A stretch of 64,000 nt of DNA from Pycnopodia helianthoides (GCA_032158295.1 CM063248.1:12414657-12478656); one strand, 5' to 3'. Counted from the first letter of the stretch, positions 37,001-48,649 are shown. The notes: generated by a model not told the origin, from the letters alone. Numbers and translations are program-made.

Positions 37001-37814
37001 GCCGAACATGTGTGTGTCGGTTCCTGTTTTTCAGGACTGAAACCACTGGTGATTATGTTATACAAACCCATCACAAAGGCATTGCATTAAACACTACTCA
37101 GACCAAACGCCCTTGGTGAGACACAAGATCACAATAAATCAAACACCACAAGTCCACACATGAAACAGTTGTACGATTGGGGCAATGGGGGCACCCACAC
37201 TTGTTGATCAACCCCCCACTTGTGGCTGATTAAGTATATTAGAGAGCAACGAACAATAAAACACTGGCGCCCCTACAGTCTATGCATAATGTTACCACCA
37301 TGCATGCAATGTTCCTCACATGAGTAAAAACACGTTCGTCACATGAGGCAAGACATGAGAGATATGACAGCTTGACTCTTTGACCTCTTGTAAGTAACAG
37401 ATGGCACTCAGAATGTTTTTCAACATTTTTTCTTCCGATGAGATTAGAGGCTCCTCTATCCTTCTGCAAAGGTGTTATATTTACACAAACACACACGATT
37501 GTCCACCCTGTAAATTGGGACTTCCCTTTGTTCTACCATTGTTTGGTATTTTTTTAGTGCCATCTCCATTGGTTTTGTACCTGAAAGTGAAGCGAGGACC
37601 TCCTCGATCTGTCAAAACACCCAGATTCCTTTTGTTAAAGTCCTTGGTGTTAACGGTTAATCACCCTCACATGTTTGTGTTACGTTCACTGCATTGACAA
37701 TTCATTGCTATCAAGTAGTTAAGAAACAGAGGTTATTAAAAGTATTCTCTATTCCACTTGTAACTGCTCTGAGAGCTAATTTTTCCTCTGGCAATCCTTT
37801 AAAAAATCTTCTTC

Positions 37815-37905
37815 AATAGGTAGGATGTCTTGCTTAATGACACAAGTGTCAATACTACCGGGACTCGAACCCACACTCTGCTGATGAGAAACACAGGGAC
37901 AATGA
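37815..37905 (-). mobile_element. tRNA-derived SINE (family 1), head fragment
   Basis: Contains GGACTCGAACCCACACTCTG and a GTCTTGCTTAATGACACAAG stretch shared with the other copies. The body is truncated. Confidence 0.7.
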
Positions 37906-38098
37906 CTCAAAAATGGCACAACCGATATTACTGTGATGATGACGTCAGGTGAACCCTGCAATAGACTGTGCACACCTTGAGAGTGAGTGTATTAATTTCT
38001 GGGAACCTTATAAATAAGTTTTTAAGTGGGAAAAAAAACATAATTGCGCATTTAAAAAAAGCTCCAATGTTTGAATACGCACAATGCTTACAGTCCAG

Positions 38099-38321
38099 AG
38101 ATAGTTCCCAATAGACGCCATCTTTACAGGCAAATTGCATTGTGGCTTGCAGGCGCGTCAAGTGCTCAAATTATTAACGCAGCTGCGTTGTTTACTAATC
38201 AATCCTGCAATGAGTTTTGTGAAATGTGTGCGTGCTGCACGCCATTCTCACGCGAAACGCATAACTGGGTGTTCCAATTGCCCGTAAAGACGGCCGATTA
38301 ACGTCATATTGCAACCTATCT
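38099..38321. mobile_element. MITE-like element, copy 1 (about 223 bp)
   Basis: The left AGATAGTTCCC and CGCCATCTTTACAGGCAA are inverted against the right TTGCCCGTAAAGACGG and CAACCTATCT, an imperfect 40-bp terminal repeat. The internal sequence (AATCCTGCAATGAGTTTTGT) matches the 41.6-kb copy. Confidence 0.75.
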
Positions 38322-41300
38322 ATTGTCATTTCTCTTAGTACCTCAGCCCGTTTGCTCCTACGAGTGCGTTACATGTAAGCACAGCCTTATTAGACAATCG
38401 ATGTGGGGTACTTCCCTTATTGTTCTGTGGTTCCTTTCAGCAGAATTCATTGTGAAGGGTGCTGAAAGAGTGGATAAAAACATGTCTGGACCCGTTACTG
38501 TTCCATTTCTGTTGTGATAATATTTCAAGAGCGATTCTCTTAGGAATCGTACACAGTGCCAAACCGAGGACTACCTCACACAAAATAACAACAATTCCCC
38601 CATTTTAACAGCTGTCGGTTTCATCAGGTGGACGAACCCACAGAGTGTCCAAAATACTTCTATTTACACCAACATGTAATCAGAATAAAACAAAGCCAGC
38701 ACTTTGAACAAAGCCTTCTTGACGAGGTACATTGCTCCCAATGCCACCACGCTGTTCAGAAGTTCCATTTAGGGGGAAAATTTGACACCTGTTTTTCTCC
38801 ACAGCTGAATCTTCCAATCAGATGAAGGGGGGCACTGTACAAACAGTTTGAGATTTATGACCCCAAAACGGCAACAAGTTTCCGACTGTGATGTATTGGA
38901 AGCTATTCCAAACACCAGATTACCAACATGCTGTGAATAATAATCCCATGTTTTGCAGGGAAAAGCGAGTAATTTACGTTCAATTACAAGCTAGATTACT
39001 AAGGATTTCAGAAGGATAGTGACTCAAACTTTGGCGTCACCGTGCTACTCCACGGCCCAAACCTAGCCCTGAGCCGCACTGAAACCAGTTTACTCTAATC
39101 AAAATCACTTTAGGTCGAGTGCTGGTACTGCCACCGTTCAGCAGACGCAGTTGCATGTGAGGGCCGGCGGGCCTGCAGGCTGTCAACCTAGCCTGAGTGG
39201 GTGCCCATGATCGAGTCCCTCTGTGATTACCCCCCCCCCACCTCCCTCCCCCAAGCCAGGAACCGTTTAGCAAACACAGAGTTTCCTCGGCAACAGGGTA
39301 GATTATCCCCAAGATCGAAGCGGATTAGCGGGGCATTTCTTGTGTCGGCAAACAAGCTGCTACCGTGCATCAAGTTCAAGGGCTGGGGATTAATGAGACG
39401 CGGTTATTCACTTCCCGTGCTCCTTTAACTATTTCTTATTCCCGCTAAGCAGAGTTCATCAATAACATTTCCCAAGATCTAATGAACTAATTCTCTCATC
39501 ATATTAGTCTGTAATTTGGATCACTACAAGTTGTCCACAAATTCTTTGTTGAAAATAAAGCCGTTGGTGATTACCCAACTTTATTTCCACAACTAAAAGC
39601 TACAATAGATGGATTGCACATGATGTCATCGACCACCATCTTTGATGAGCAAACAACAGTAACGTACACGCGTGTACGCGCTGCGCACAACTCTCAGCCA
39701 ATGACTAGCCTTTCGCATGTTCACATTTCACCAACGATGGCGGCCAATGCAAGGGGTCTAGATACAACATCCATAGAGCAGCCTAGTCCCGTACTTATGA
39801 GTAGCTAGCCAAAAGCTCATTACGATTTGTAATAATGTCAACTGTAAAAAACAATGATTTAAGCGAGATTAAAGTAATTGTACCTTTTTGTGATTTGTTT
39901 CACAGAACAGGTTGATTTTCAACTTTCGTGAGACTTGGAAACAAAAAGTCACTCATGTGCCAAACCTCCTTACTACATTTTTGAGTTGAGTTACCACAAG
40001 AAGATTAACACTCAAAAGTCAATGACAAACAATGATTTTACTTTGCCACACTAACGACCAGTGTCACAGACAGGGAAAAAAATAACTTTCTTTGCGGTTT
40101 GATTCCGTGCTCAAAAAAATTAATTAAGGCGGGGTTTCTTTACGTCGAATTTCCCCGGATTTTCCAATTAAAGAAATGTTCTCATGCAATGTCGGCTCCT
40201 TCCATAACAAAAACCATACGGACCTCTGCAAAGATGAAAACCTACAGAGGGAAAAAAATTGTTCTTCTTTTCTATTATTAGATGCTAATTTTCATGGGCA
40301 TAGACTAGTTCACACACAAAATTGGACAAACAGCTAATTAGCAAAGGCAAGCCCTATGTTGCCCTTGAGTGTACCAATTATGTGTTTACCCCGTCCCCCA
40401 AGCACTGCACCAGACAAGGCTACCCCTACTTCAGCTTGAGTCGCCGGCCCTCTGCGGCTCGCTGGCGCTCATTTGTCGCTCCTCAAACTACATGTAACAT
40501 GTCAGAGGGATAAATGACCATTAGCAATGGAGGAAGTGGCAGCCCGAGTGTTATCATCGCTTGTTTCCTCCAATTAGGCCGGCCCTCTGTCTGCCTGAAC
40601 TAGGCCTTCTATTGTGGCCTGGGTGCCCTTTAGAAACAAAACAGTCACAAAAGGGTTTGGTGGTTGTCTGGAATACATGTGCTCTAAGACATATGGGATT
40701 CCCATAACAAACACATCATGACAACGAAATTGATTTCCAATCACTGTTTCTGTGTAAATAATGCCAAACGCTTCAAAAGGCATCAAGTAATAGTGAGTAT
40801 AATTGTACTATCACATACATTTGGTACACCGCGGGCTTGAAAATAAAACGGTAAGCTACGGTCTGCTGTAAATACCTCAAAATATGAATTTCTTTCAAAA
40901 TTGAGAATTTTTAAATGCTATAAAAAGTTAAAATAGAAACCTACATGTATGTATGTTTTCCTACAGTACTCAAACACTTGGTGCCGCACGAATCACAACA
41001 GCATTTTGGCAGCACTGACTAGTTGGTCTTGTGCTGACATCTTTTCCTGATTGGCTATCTATATGTAACATGTCAAACCAGGAAATGTAGGCTTCCAGCC
41101 ATGGCTGACATAAGTGCAAGGTCTATGTATGCATCCGGACACTGCAGGCAATTGTTCTTTCACTTGCAACAACTATCACTGGCGGCCAATATTTAAACAT
41201 ATGATCAACTGTAGTCAAGTCCCTCAAAATGCAATAAATCTCGGATTGGGGAAAATGTTCAACATTATACAATTGTTCCACGCTGTGATTGGGTTCACTG

Positions 41301-41602
41301 TGTTTTGTCCACCAGAGGGGGCAACTTACCCAAGGCGAAGCACCCGAGGCGAAGCCTTGTGTGCCATTTGCCATGGAAGGTGTACAACACCCATTTACCC
41401 CATAACAGAGTGTGCAACAATTGTTTTGCTGGTAATAGATTACTCTTCTTTGGAGATGATCTGTTCTCATCTTCCAATGGTATTACAAAAAATTGGCCCA
41501 GTTAAAATAAACAGAAGAACAGTGGCGCACGAATTGTAAACAGCAACAACCAACAGAAATATTGCTTCACTGTACCCTACGACACATCGCACAGGAATGT
41601 AT

Positions 41603-41826
41603 AGATAGTTCCCAGTAGACGCCATCTTTACGGGCAAATTACATTTTGGCTTGCAGGTGCGTCAAACGCTCAACTTATTAAAGCACTCGCGTTGTTTACT
41701 GACCAATCCTGCAATGAGTTTCGTGAAATGCGCGCGTGTTGCATGCCGTTCTCACACGAAACGCACGACTGTTTGTTTTAAACTGCCCGTAAAGATGGCT
41801 TATTTACGTCATACTGCAACCTATCT
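41603..41826. mobile_element. MITE-like element, copy 2 (about 224 bp)
   Basis: Roughly 85% identical to 38099-38321 over its full length. Flanks read TATAGATAG...CTATCTATA, so the true ends may include TATA or a TA target duplication. The ORF over it (41651-41983) is spurious. Confidence 0.75.
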
Positions 41827-41923
41827 ATACCAGCGTAATTACAACCTCAAGTCCGGGGCTATTCCTAATACTGTACAAGGTGTTGGAAACGACCAACGGT
41901 GGGCACATTCAAAGGAATGCACC

Positions 41924-41962
41924 CCGAGGGGGTACATCGGGGTACATCGGGGGTACATCACT
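41924..41962. repeat. GGGGGTACATC minisatellite
   Basis: Three short units of about 11 bp (GGGGGTACATC, GGGGTACATC, GGGGGTACATC). Confidence 0.7.
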
Positions 41963-43115
41963 CATGTTCCCCCCGAGCCATGAACTAGCTCTTTGTAACA
42001 CTTCACGAGATTGGTTCTCGACCAATAAAAATTCACAATCTATTACTGTGGTATAACAATTTCATCTGAACCACTGCCACAAATCCCATGGAAAGGGGTG
42101 GGGTGATACATCCACTCACTTTTTCAAACGAGGGGGGGGGGGAGGGAGGGGGTTGTAATATAGGACCATTCCATTTTGCAGCACCATTCTCCGTCACAGG
42201 TTGAAAAATTCAACATTCAACCAACCCCCAGAGTGTACAACACGGATTTAGACTTCTGATATGCACACAAAGTGTATGTTTACTGTACAGCCAGTACATG
42301 TGTATTTAAACATGTGCAAACATGCTGGATTATGATAAGCTGTATGTATTGAAATAATAGCTAAACTACAACCAGAATTGTTTTGCAGTGCATTTGTGGC
42401 AGCCGTCAAACAAATCTGACTGGTCCAAGTTAGATTCTGATGGAGTATTACTTTGTTTATTTCAAAGTCATTTAGACAGTTATTAGATTGGACAGCACAC
42501 TGTCCGTACAGGTGTAGATTGTCAATGCCTGTTGACGAACAATAGGCAAACACGAACTGACCCAGTCATACACCAGACCCTGGAATTCTCCCAGCAAACA
42601 GCTTCGTCTTCGTCACCAACCACTTAAAAATAGAGGGGCAACAAATGAATATTGATTCATTGGTGAGCAGGTTTCAATAAAACGCACCACTCCTGTGGGG
42701 CGCGGAAGGAAAGTAAAAAAAACCAGTTTGTCAAACCAAACGAGGTAACGAGTTACACACGGTTTGCCTGAAAGAGGGGGTGGCAAGCTGCTACATTTGA
42801 TGTACAACAGGTACTGTGTGGCAGCGAGGGGGAAGCACATGTATTGATGGGCATATAATTCATGCATGTACTTGTAGGTCACTGGAGGTGAAAGAGTCTG
42901 CTTTACACTATTAGTAATTAAGCAAATTAGTGGTTCTTTGGGGGGCAATTATCATCCAGAAACTTACTTGAATGATAGAGAGTGATGAGCTGTATCAAAC
43001 ATCCTGAGAGGTTTATTCAACCAGACTTGCTGGCATTTTTCAAGAAACAAACTGGGAAGGTATTTGAGAAGAGTAGACTGAATGGATCAATGGGTGGTGG
43101 TCTACATGTACATTA

Positions 43116-43248
43116 GGCCATGTCAGAATTAGCGGATACGGCTACGGCTACATCACCACGTCATAATACATTGAAGTACAGGAAATCCTTAGCAATGCCC
43201 TTAGCAACAGTCGTAGCCATAGCTAAATCCGTCAAATCGGATACGACC
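43116..43248. repeat. GGCTAC fold-back element, well preserved
   Basis: GGCCATGTCAGAATTAGCGG then ATACGGCTACGGCTAC, facing GTCGTAGCCATAGCTAAATC then GGATACGACC. The core is GCCCTTAGCAACAG. Confidence 0.72.
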
Positions 43249-44589
43249 TTATAGACCTCCACCATGGTTGCGGTCATCTTGTTTTCTCAACCACTCAACT
43301 CCACATCACCAAAACGAGTCTGGAAGTGGAAAAATAAGCTGGTTCTTTTTTTTTCTTTTTTTTAATGTTACATTACAGTGGAGCACTCATTGTCTTTTTG
43401 GTATGCAGGGAAAGTAACAAAGCAAGCTGCACTGTGTTAAAGGTTTTTTCCATCAAGTGTAAAAAATATTTACCCACACAATGAAATTAGCTTTTTTCCT
43501 TTCCGCTGCAAATTTCAAGGATTGGATTTTGATTATCTTGATTTTTAGATTACATGGACACAATTACAGACATTTGATCCAATGATCCAATAAGTACACC
43601 TTCTTCAACCAATCTGTGTACTCTTTACATGTACCTCCAGGTACCCCTGCAAGCCTTTTCTCCAAGAACTGTTCGTATCACTCATGTCCGAAAGATAAAG
43701 GATGTCACTGCAGGCTGGTGTAAACTCTGGACTGCAGAATCAAATCTTTACAAGAAAAAAAGTCATATGGTTCTCAGGCGCTTTTAAAGCTGTACGGCAC
43801 CACGTCTTCATCCCCATTGGTTGCACTCACTACAGGCACAGCCAGCCCTCTTTATCCTCGCGCACTTGATTGTCACTGACGCAGTGCATCCCTGGTATGC
43901 CACAGACAATGCCCGTAACAGTCCGACCCGAAACCTATAGACAGCCGATAACGATGCCATCAAAACAATTGTTTCCTCCGAGTGGTTCAGTGTGTCAAAG
44001 ACAATGAGAGCACACGGCCGGGGATTGTGACCGGGGAATGTGCATCGAATAAAGAAAACAGCGGCCGATATCCTTTTCAAATTAACAATTTCCTGAAGTC
44101 CTAAATAGGATCACCTTTTCTATGTTGCATCTGACTGTTTCTCATCATTGTTCCACAATCCTTAGCATGTGACACTATCCATTTGAAGAGGGAACGCGAA
44201 TTGGAAAGCCGTTATACATTAAAAAACACCCAAACAAATCAGGTCAACTTGGTTGAACTGGGTTGAACTTGTCCCAAGACCTTCTCCATCTTCTGACTGG
44301 GGTGACTCTTGCAGTCGGTTCAACAAATTCTGGAGAGTCGGTGGTTATGCTTAAATCCTTATACAGTGCACAAGGCAGACTTTTAAATGACCAATGCACA
44401 ATTGTACACAATTCACAGATGAAATTAGTGTACATTGTATGCAATTCTTTACATGTTCACACAGAACAAAAATAGTTCTTGCAGATTGGAAGCTTTCTTG
44501 GATTTTCATGCTTGGAGTACCCCAGGATTTTAACAAACCAGGGGATCCATGACAAAACCATCTCAAATTCCGCCTGAAATGCTTCATAA

Positions 44590-44609
44590 ACTTTGGGGAA
44601 CTTACCTTG
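44590..44609 (-). other. Strong splice donor with upstream pyrimidine tract (possible recursive splice site)
   Basis: On the minus strand CTCCCTGCCCATTCCCAAG is followed immediately by GTAAGTTCC. A pyrimidine tract plus AG directly abutting a perfect donor is the form of a recursive (zero-length exon) splice site. It could equally be the end of a 23-nt exon after ATTAATGCAG. Confidence 0.2.
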
Positions 44610-44633
44610 GGAATGGGCAGGGAGCCTTCTGCA

Positions 44634-44842
44634 TTAATTTACACCTACTATTGGCACAGACTCTCCATAGAGATGTATATCTTCCACATTGCCAAGCCTC
44701 AGGCTTACCAATGTCCCATTTTGTACATTAACGAATGAGAAGAGTGGGCTTAGAAATTCTACCTTCTCATCTTTATCTTTCAAAACCATAAACTTACTTC
44801 CTGTGGAGGTGACCCTTTTCCCCGCATTTTGCCTCTGGAAAT
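44634..44842 (-). CDS. Hypothetical exon or terminal exon, unidentified
   Basis: From the acceptor at 44843 one frame stays open for 69 codons to a TAA: FQRQNAGKRVTSTGSKF, MVLKDKDEKVEFLSPLFSF, VNVQNGTLVSLRLGN, VEDIHLYGESVPIVGVN. Alternating hydrophobic and polar residues suggest beta-strands, but I do not recognise a family. Possible internal donors are GAA|GTAAGT (44798) and ACATTG|GTAAGC. A further strong donor, CCCAAG|GTAAGTTCC, sits about 30 nt beyond the stop, so the locus has three donors in 250 nt. It could be coding, an alternatively spliced leader, or chance. Confidence 0.2.
44798..44842 (-). other. Candidate 45-nt exon with possible start codon
   Basis: The acceptor CTCTTTGTTCTCAATGCAG and the donor CAGGAA|GTAAGTTTA bound 45 nt on the minus strand. 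It contains CAAAATGCGG, an ATG with A at -3; from it MRGKGSPPQE ends at phase 0, matching the 72-nt exon and the EPVDLS exon. Other frames are open too (FPEAKCGEKGHLHR; FQRQNAGKRVTSTG). It may be an alternative 5' exon of the KLF gene 28 kb upstream of the TATA promoter, or part of another minus-strand gene. Confidence 0.25.
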
Positions 44843-45039
44843 CTGCATTGAGAACAAAGAGGGAACACATTAGTTCAGTTTATAATTAAAAATATAAAAG
44901 CAAACATTTTGAGGAAAGCAGCTTTCTACAAGTAACATAGAACAAGTAACACATTTAAATTACAAGTAATAAACCACAAGGGAAATTGACTGCCCCCCCC
45001 CCCACAAAAATATTGACAAAATAGGGAGACAGCCAACAT

Positions 45040-45120
45040 AGGGCCAAACAGCTCAGTTGTTAGAGCACAGGCCTGTTAATCCAGAGGTCGTTGGTTCAAA
45101 TCCCGCTCGAGTCAATTTTT
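45040..45120 (+). mobile_element. tRNA-Asn-like SINE head
   Basis: An A-box-like CAGCTCAGTTGTTAGAGCAC, a CTGTTAA anticodon-like loop and a B-box GGTTCAAATCC in tRNA spacing. The acceptor ends do not pair, so it is a tRNA-derived repeat rather than a tRNA gene. Confidence 0.65.
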
Positions 45121-46024
45121 CTTAATTCAACCCCAAATTACAATTAAATTACACAACATCAGGAGACATATATCTCCTTGTATTGTTTGGGTTTATATCT
45201 TAGTTATCTTTTCAGTGATATTTAAGACCTCTTCTTACACAACCATGCTAACTGTTAAGATTTTTGAATTATTTGTACCTCTGGTAGTCATCGGCTTTCA
45301 AACAATGCATACTTATCTGTTGCCACTCAAACAAGTGTATACAAAAAACATAACTTACTCTATAGGGGATTACAGTACAGTATGAAGGGAAATGGCCTAT
45401 GTAAACAAGCAATTTGCTGGAAATCTGTTGATGTTATCTTGAATATGTGGGATTGATTCTCAATTACAATTCAAATGAGCCCAAATTCAGCTTTGCTTAT
45501 ACATGTAAGTTGAGTGCAATCTGCAGACAGAGATTGTACATTGTACATCTGGCCATTTGTCAACACCTAGCACCAGGAAACAATTGCACTTACCAGTTTG
45601 TACAATAGAATTATCAGGAAATGAACACTACTTTTGTAACCTTTCCAGCGTTTGTTTTCTTCTTTTGGGCCCATAATTTCACCTTTTGAACTTCCTGGGT
45701 TGGCAATACGTACATGAATAAGTAGTGGCTGGAAATTGCAAGTTCATGTGATTCTGAGTAAAAAAACATTTTTGTTGTTTCATGAAGCCGCCATCTTGGA
45801 TTTTGTCACACATGTAGCTTGAGTCAAAGAAAATAAGGCTGTGTCCAAATAGACCCTGTGCATTGATGTCATCATGCCGCCATCTTGGAGGCAAAAAACG
45901 ATGATGAAACAATGGAAAATGCTCATCTTTGTTTGAGCGGCGTACAGAATGGGCCAACAAGCAGCCTTCTTTTGACCTCTAGCCGAGGGCGCCCTACTCA
46001 AATGACATCACATGCATAGGTCTA

Positions 46025-46120
46025 TTGGCTACTGCGGCTACATCACATGAACATGCGCAGTAGCATAGGATGCCCATAGCAACACCCTTAGCAACAGCTG
46101 TAGCCATAGCTTGAAAGGCC
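46025..46120. repeat. GGCTAC fold-back element
   Basis: TTGGCTACTGCGGCTACATC left, AGCTGTAGCCATAGCTTGAA right, core GCCCATAGCAACACCCTTAG. Confidence 0.68.
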
Positions 46121-46293
46121 TATTTGGCCAACCCAGAACAGACTGGACAACGGCCTTAAAACCGACATGATGCACACGCCCTATGGCTGTGTTTGACATT
46201 ACAGCTTTGGCTACAGCTAAGGCAAAAACACAGTCTCTGTCCAACACGTACATGCATACATGCAAACAGTACATGCATTTCTTTTAACAATGC

Positions 46294-46432
46294 AACTTAA
46301 GCCACAGCCATAAACTGTTTTACAATTTATGGCTGTGGCTTGATCACTGCATTAACATACACTATAGCATTGTCCGCCCTAATCATCAGCTGAAGCCACA
46401 TCCGCAACTGCCAATTTGGCTATGACCCCACC
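46294..46432. repeat. GGCTAC-type element with perfect 16-bp hairpin
   Basis: Contains the inverted repeat 46299-46314 / 46326-46341 (AAGCCACAGCCATAAA) with an 11-nt loop, then a degraded right half ending GCAACTGCCAATTTGGC. Confidence 0.68.
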
Positions 46433-46922
46433 TGGCCAAAAACACTCTAAACTCTCTTTAGCCTGAGATTTAATAAATTCCTTGGCAACAATGTCAAAGG
46501 TAAAAAGTTCAATGCTGGCAGCATAAGTTTATTAATTCAAACTTACATGTGTATTTGGTCCTGCGTAAAAACAAGGATGTTCATTACTTGCTACATGCTT
46601 GTCACTGAAACAAAAAGAACAAAATACAACCACATCATAAATTTTAACAGCACAAAATAAGTATACTTTCCATCAAACATCACGGAATTATATATATATT
46701 TCAAAAAAAGAAATGAGTGCACATGTAGATTCGATCTCTCCTTGGTCTAGAAGATGTAATAAACATTTGTATCCTTTTGTAGAGGTAAAATTGTTAACAA
46801 TCTAAATATCAGGGCAAGAATCCTGAGATATTGCTGGCCTGAAAAAAGGAAGTTCAATAGATTAATTAGAAGTTAAACTTGCACTGGGATAAAGAATATT
46901 ATTTGTGTTTTTTTTACCCTAA

Positions 46923-47195
46923 CACCAATGTATGTAAAGCACTGTAAACTCAGTACTTTCCCCGAGTCCTGTGAGAAAACAGATGCAATTTTAACAATTT
47001 AGTAGATGTGGGATAAAGAAATATATTTTTATTTAACCATACACCGATGTGTGATAAGCACTGTATACTCAGTACTTTCTCAATTCCTGCAGGGAAAAAA
47101 ACAAAAAAACATAGGCATACTACTCGGGTAGGATTCGAACCTACAACCCCTGCATTGCAGAGATGCCGTCCGCATCTGCAGGGGGTGAATAACAG
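46923..47195 (-). mobile_element. SINE family 2 with duplicated body
   Basis: A tRNA-like head (complement of GGATTCGAACCTACAACCCC) sits at the right. The body segment (GCACTGTATACTCAGTACTT) occurs twice, about 119 bp apart, so the tail was tandemly duplicated. Confidence 0.65.
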
Positions 47196-48229
47196 CTGAA
47201 TTCCAGGCAGCTCAGATCTGTCTATAACAACAAGCAAGTTCGAGTGCAGTATTCAATACTTCTATATTCTTCTGCCATTTCCCTATAGTGTGACTGGTTC
47301 CCTTTGCACTTTGCACGGGCTAGCATGAAAGAAGGCTACCAGGACCAGGGAACAATGGCCCTGATCGAGGCTGGTTCCAAATGGTCGAACACAGTAGTCA
47401 ACCAATGGTCAACCAGCCGTGGCTTGGGTCAAAATAGTCAACCTTTAGTTAACCATGGTGCTCACTGGAACGTGCTCCATGATGGTATTCACTTAGCATG
47501 ACCCTAATGCATGAATAGCATTATGGTAGATTCAATCCAGCATATCTATCACCTTTCTCAGAATAACTTTTGCCAAGAATTCAACTTTAGAAGTCTAATG
47601 TCAACTTTGGTTTGAGTGCGACTACACCTATGTGAAGAAATAAACTATACCTGTATGAAGCAACGTATTTCACGGCATATTGGTCCCACAAGAAACCACC
47701 ATACAGAAGATGATCCATTTTGATATTAAATCAAATCAACACTGTTACACTCTGTACATCGTCATCGTATTCAAGGTGTGGGTACCAATCAAACCCCACC
47801 CACCACTAGGCGCTCACCACCCAACACAGTAACAATCACATCCCGAACACCCACTCACCCGTTCCAAGTGTATCAAAGGACCCTTTTTGGGGGGTGAAGT
47901 TTAAATGTCAAATACATGTACAGAACAATTGTACACAATGAATGAATTTCAAAAGCCATATTTCAGTTTTTGCTTGATTTCACTTCAATGGGGAAACGGC
48001 TCTTCATGCATGCACCTGAATAAAAAATAAAAAATTGTTACGCACGTTTAAAAAAGAAGTAGGCCTATGGGTCAATTTGTTTTTTGTGTCATTCACGAAT
48101 CACGTTTATTTATCAGTAAACATGTTGGCAGTCCACAATTTGTGGCGTGCCACATCTATTTCATCACAGCAAGTTTGTATTCAGTAGCAATTTTCAAAAG
48201 TTAATTACAAAATATTGGAAGCATCTTAC

Positions 48230-48267
48230 CCCCTCCCGTCCTGCATTGTTCCCTGCTGTACCGCCCA
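48230..48267 (-). other. Candidate 38-nt exon
   Basis: A good acceptor (TGATTCCTTATATTTGCTAG) and the donor GGAGGGG|GTAAGATG bound 38 nt on the minus strand. The exon includes ACAATGCAGGACGG, an ATG with A at -3. Its frame WAVQQGTMQDGRG is open and exits at phase 2, which can be continued in-frame into the 45-nt exon (FPEAKCGEK). No homology. A possible distal 5' exon. Confidence 0.2.
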
Positions 48268-48625
48268 CTAGCAAATATAAGGAATCACAATCACAACTTC
48301 AGGCTTGGCTTCAGATTTTCAAGGAAAGACGTTTTATCCCCATAAAAAGTTTGCAAAGCGCAAATACCTTCCTTTTCCACATAATAACAGTATACATCAG
48401 ACCATGACAAACCAGGGGCTTGAAGTGTAAGTACAATGTATAGAACTCAATATCATTTGTTTACATTTTGTAAACTAGTTGGCAAGCTAGTGTTATTTGT
48501 GAATGTTTTTCACAAGATACACAGTTCACGAACACGGCTGCCAACACAACAATTTGTGTATCTTCTGGTTTTGCCATTAATCTTGAGCAAAATCTGCCCT
48601 ACAGACCCCACAGTGTCAATGAATG

Positions 48626-48649
48626 AGGTCACAGGGTCAGCCCGGGTCA
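48626..48649 (+). promoter_or_regulatory. Three tandem nuclear-receptor half-sites (DR2 then DR4)
   Basis: AGGTCA-CA-GGGTCA-GCCC-GGGTCA: the first pair has DR2 spacing and the second DR4, all on one strand within 24 bp. Three ordered half-sites this close are unlikely by chance, but function is untested. Confidence 0.35.

Larger units (their letters stand above)
17200..44200. other. Intergenic or intronic stretch without a supported gene
   Basis: Apart from the repeats listed and the 19-nt exon candidate, I see no coding frame with convincing splice sites. GC-rich, repeat-free strips at 36590-36740, 39100-39420 and 40430-40620 stand out. It could be a long 5' intron if the upstream exon candidates are real. 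Confidence 0.6.

Noticed and set aside
41114..41539. 141-codon plus-strand ORF (an antisense 115-codon ORF overlaps it)
   Set aside because: No homology or splice support; both strands are open, which points to a local lack of stops rather than coding.
41651..41983. 110-codon plus-strand ORF
   Set aside because: It lies on MITE copy 2 and a GGGGGTACATC minisatellite.
45040..45120. Functional tRNA-Asn gene
   Set aside because: Acceptor stem ends do not pair and the T-stem has a mismatch; best explained as a SINE head.
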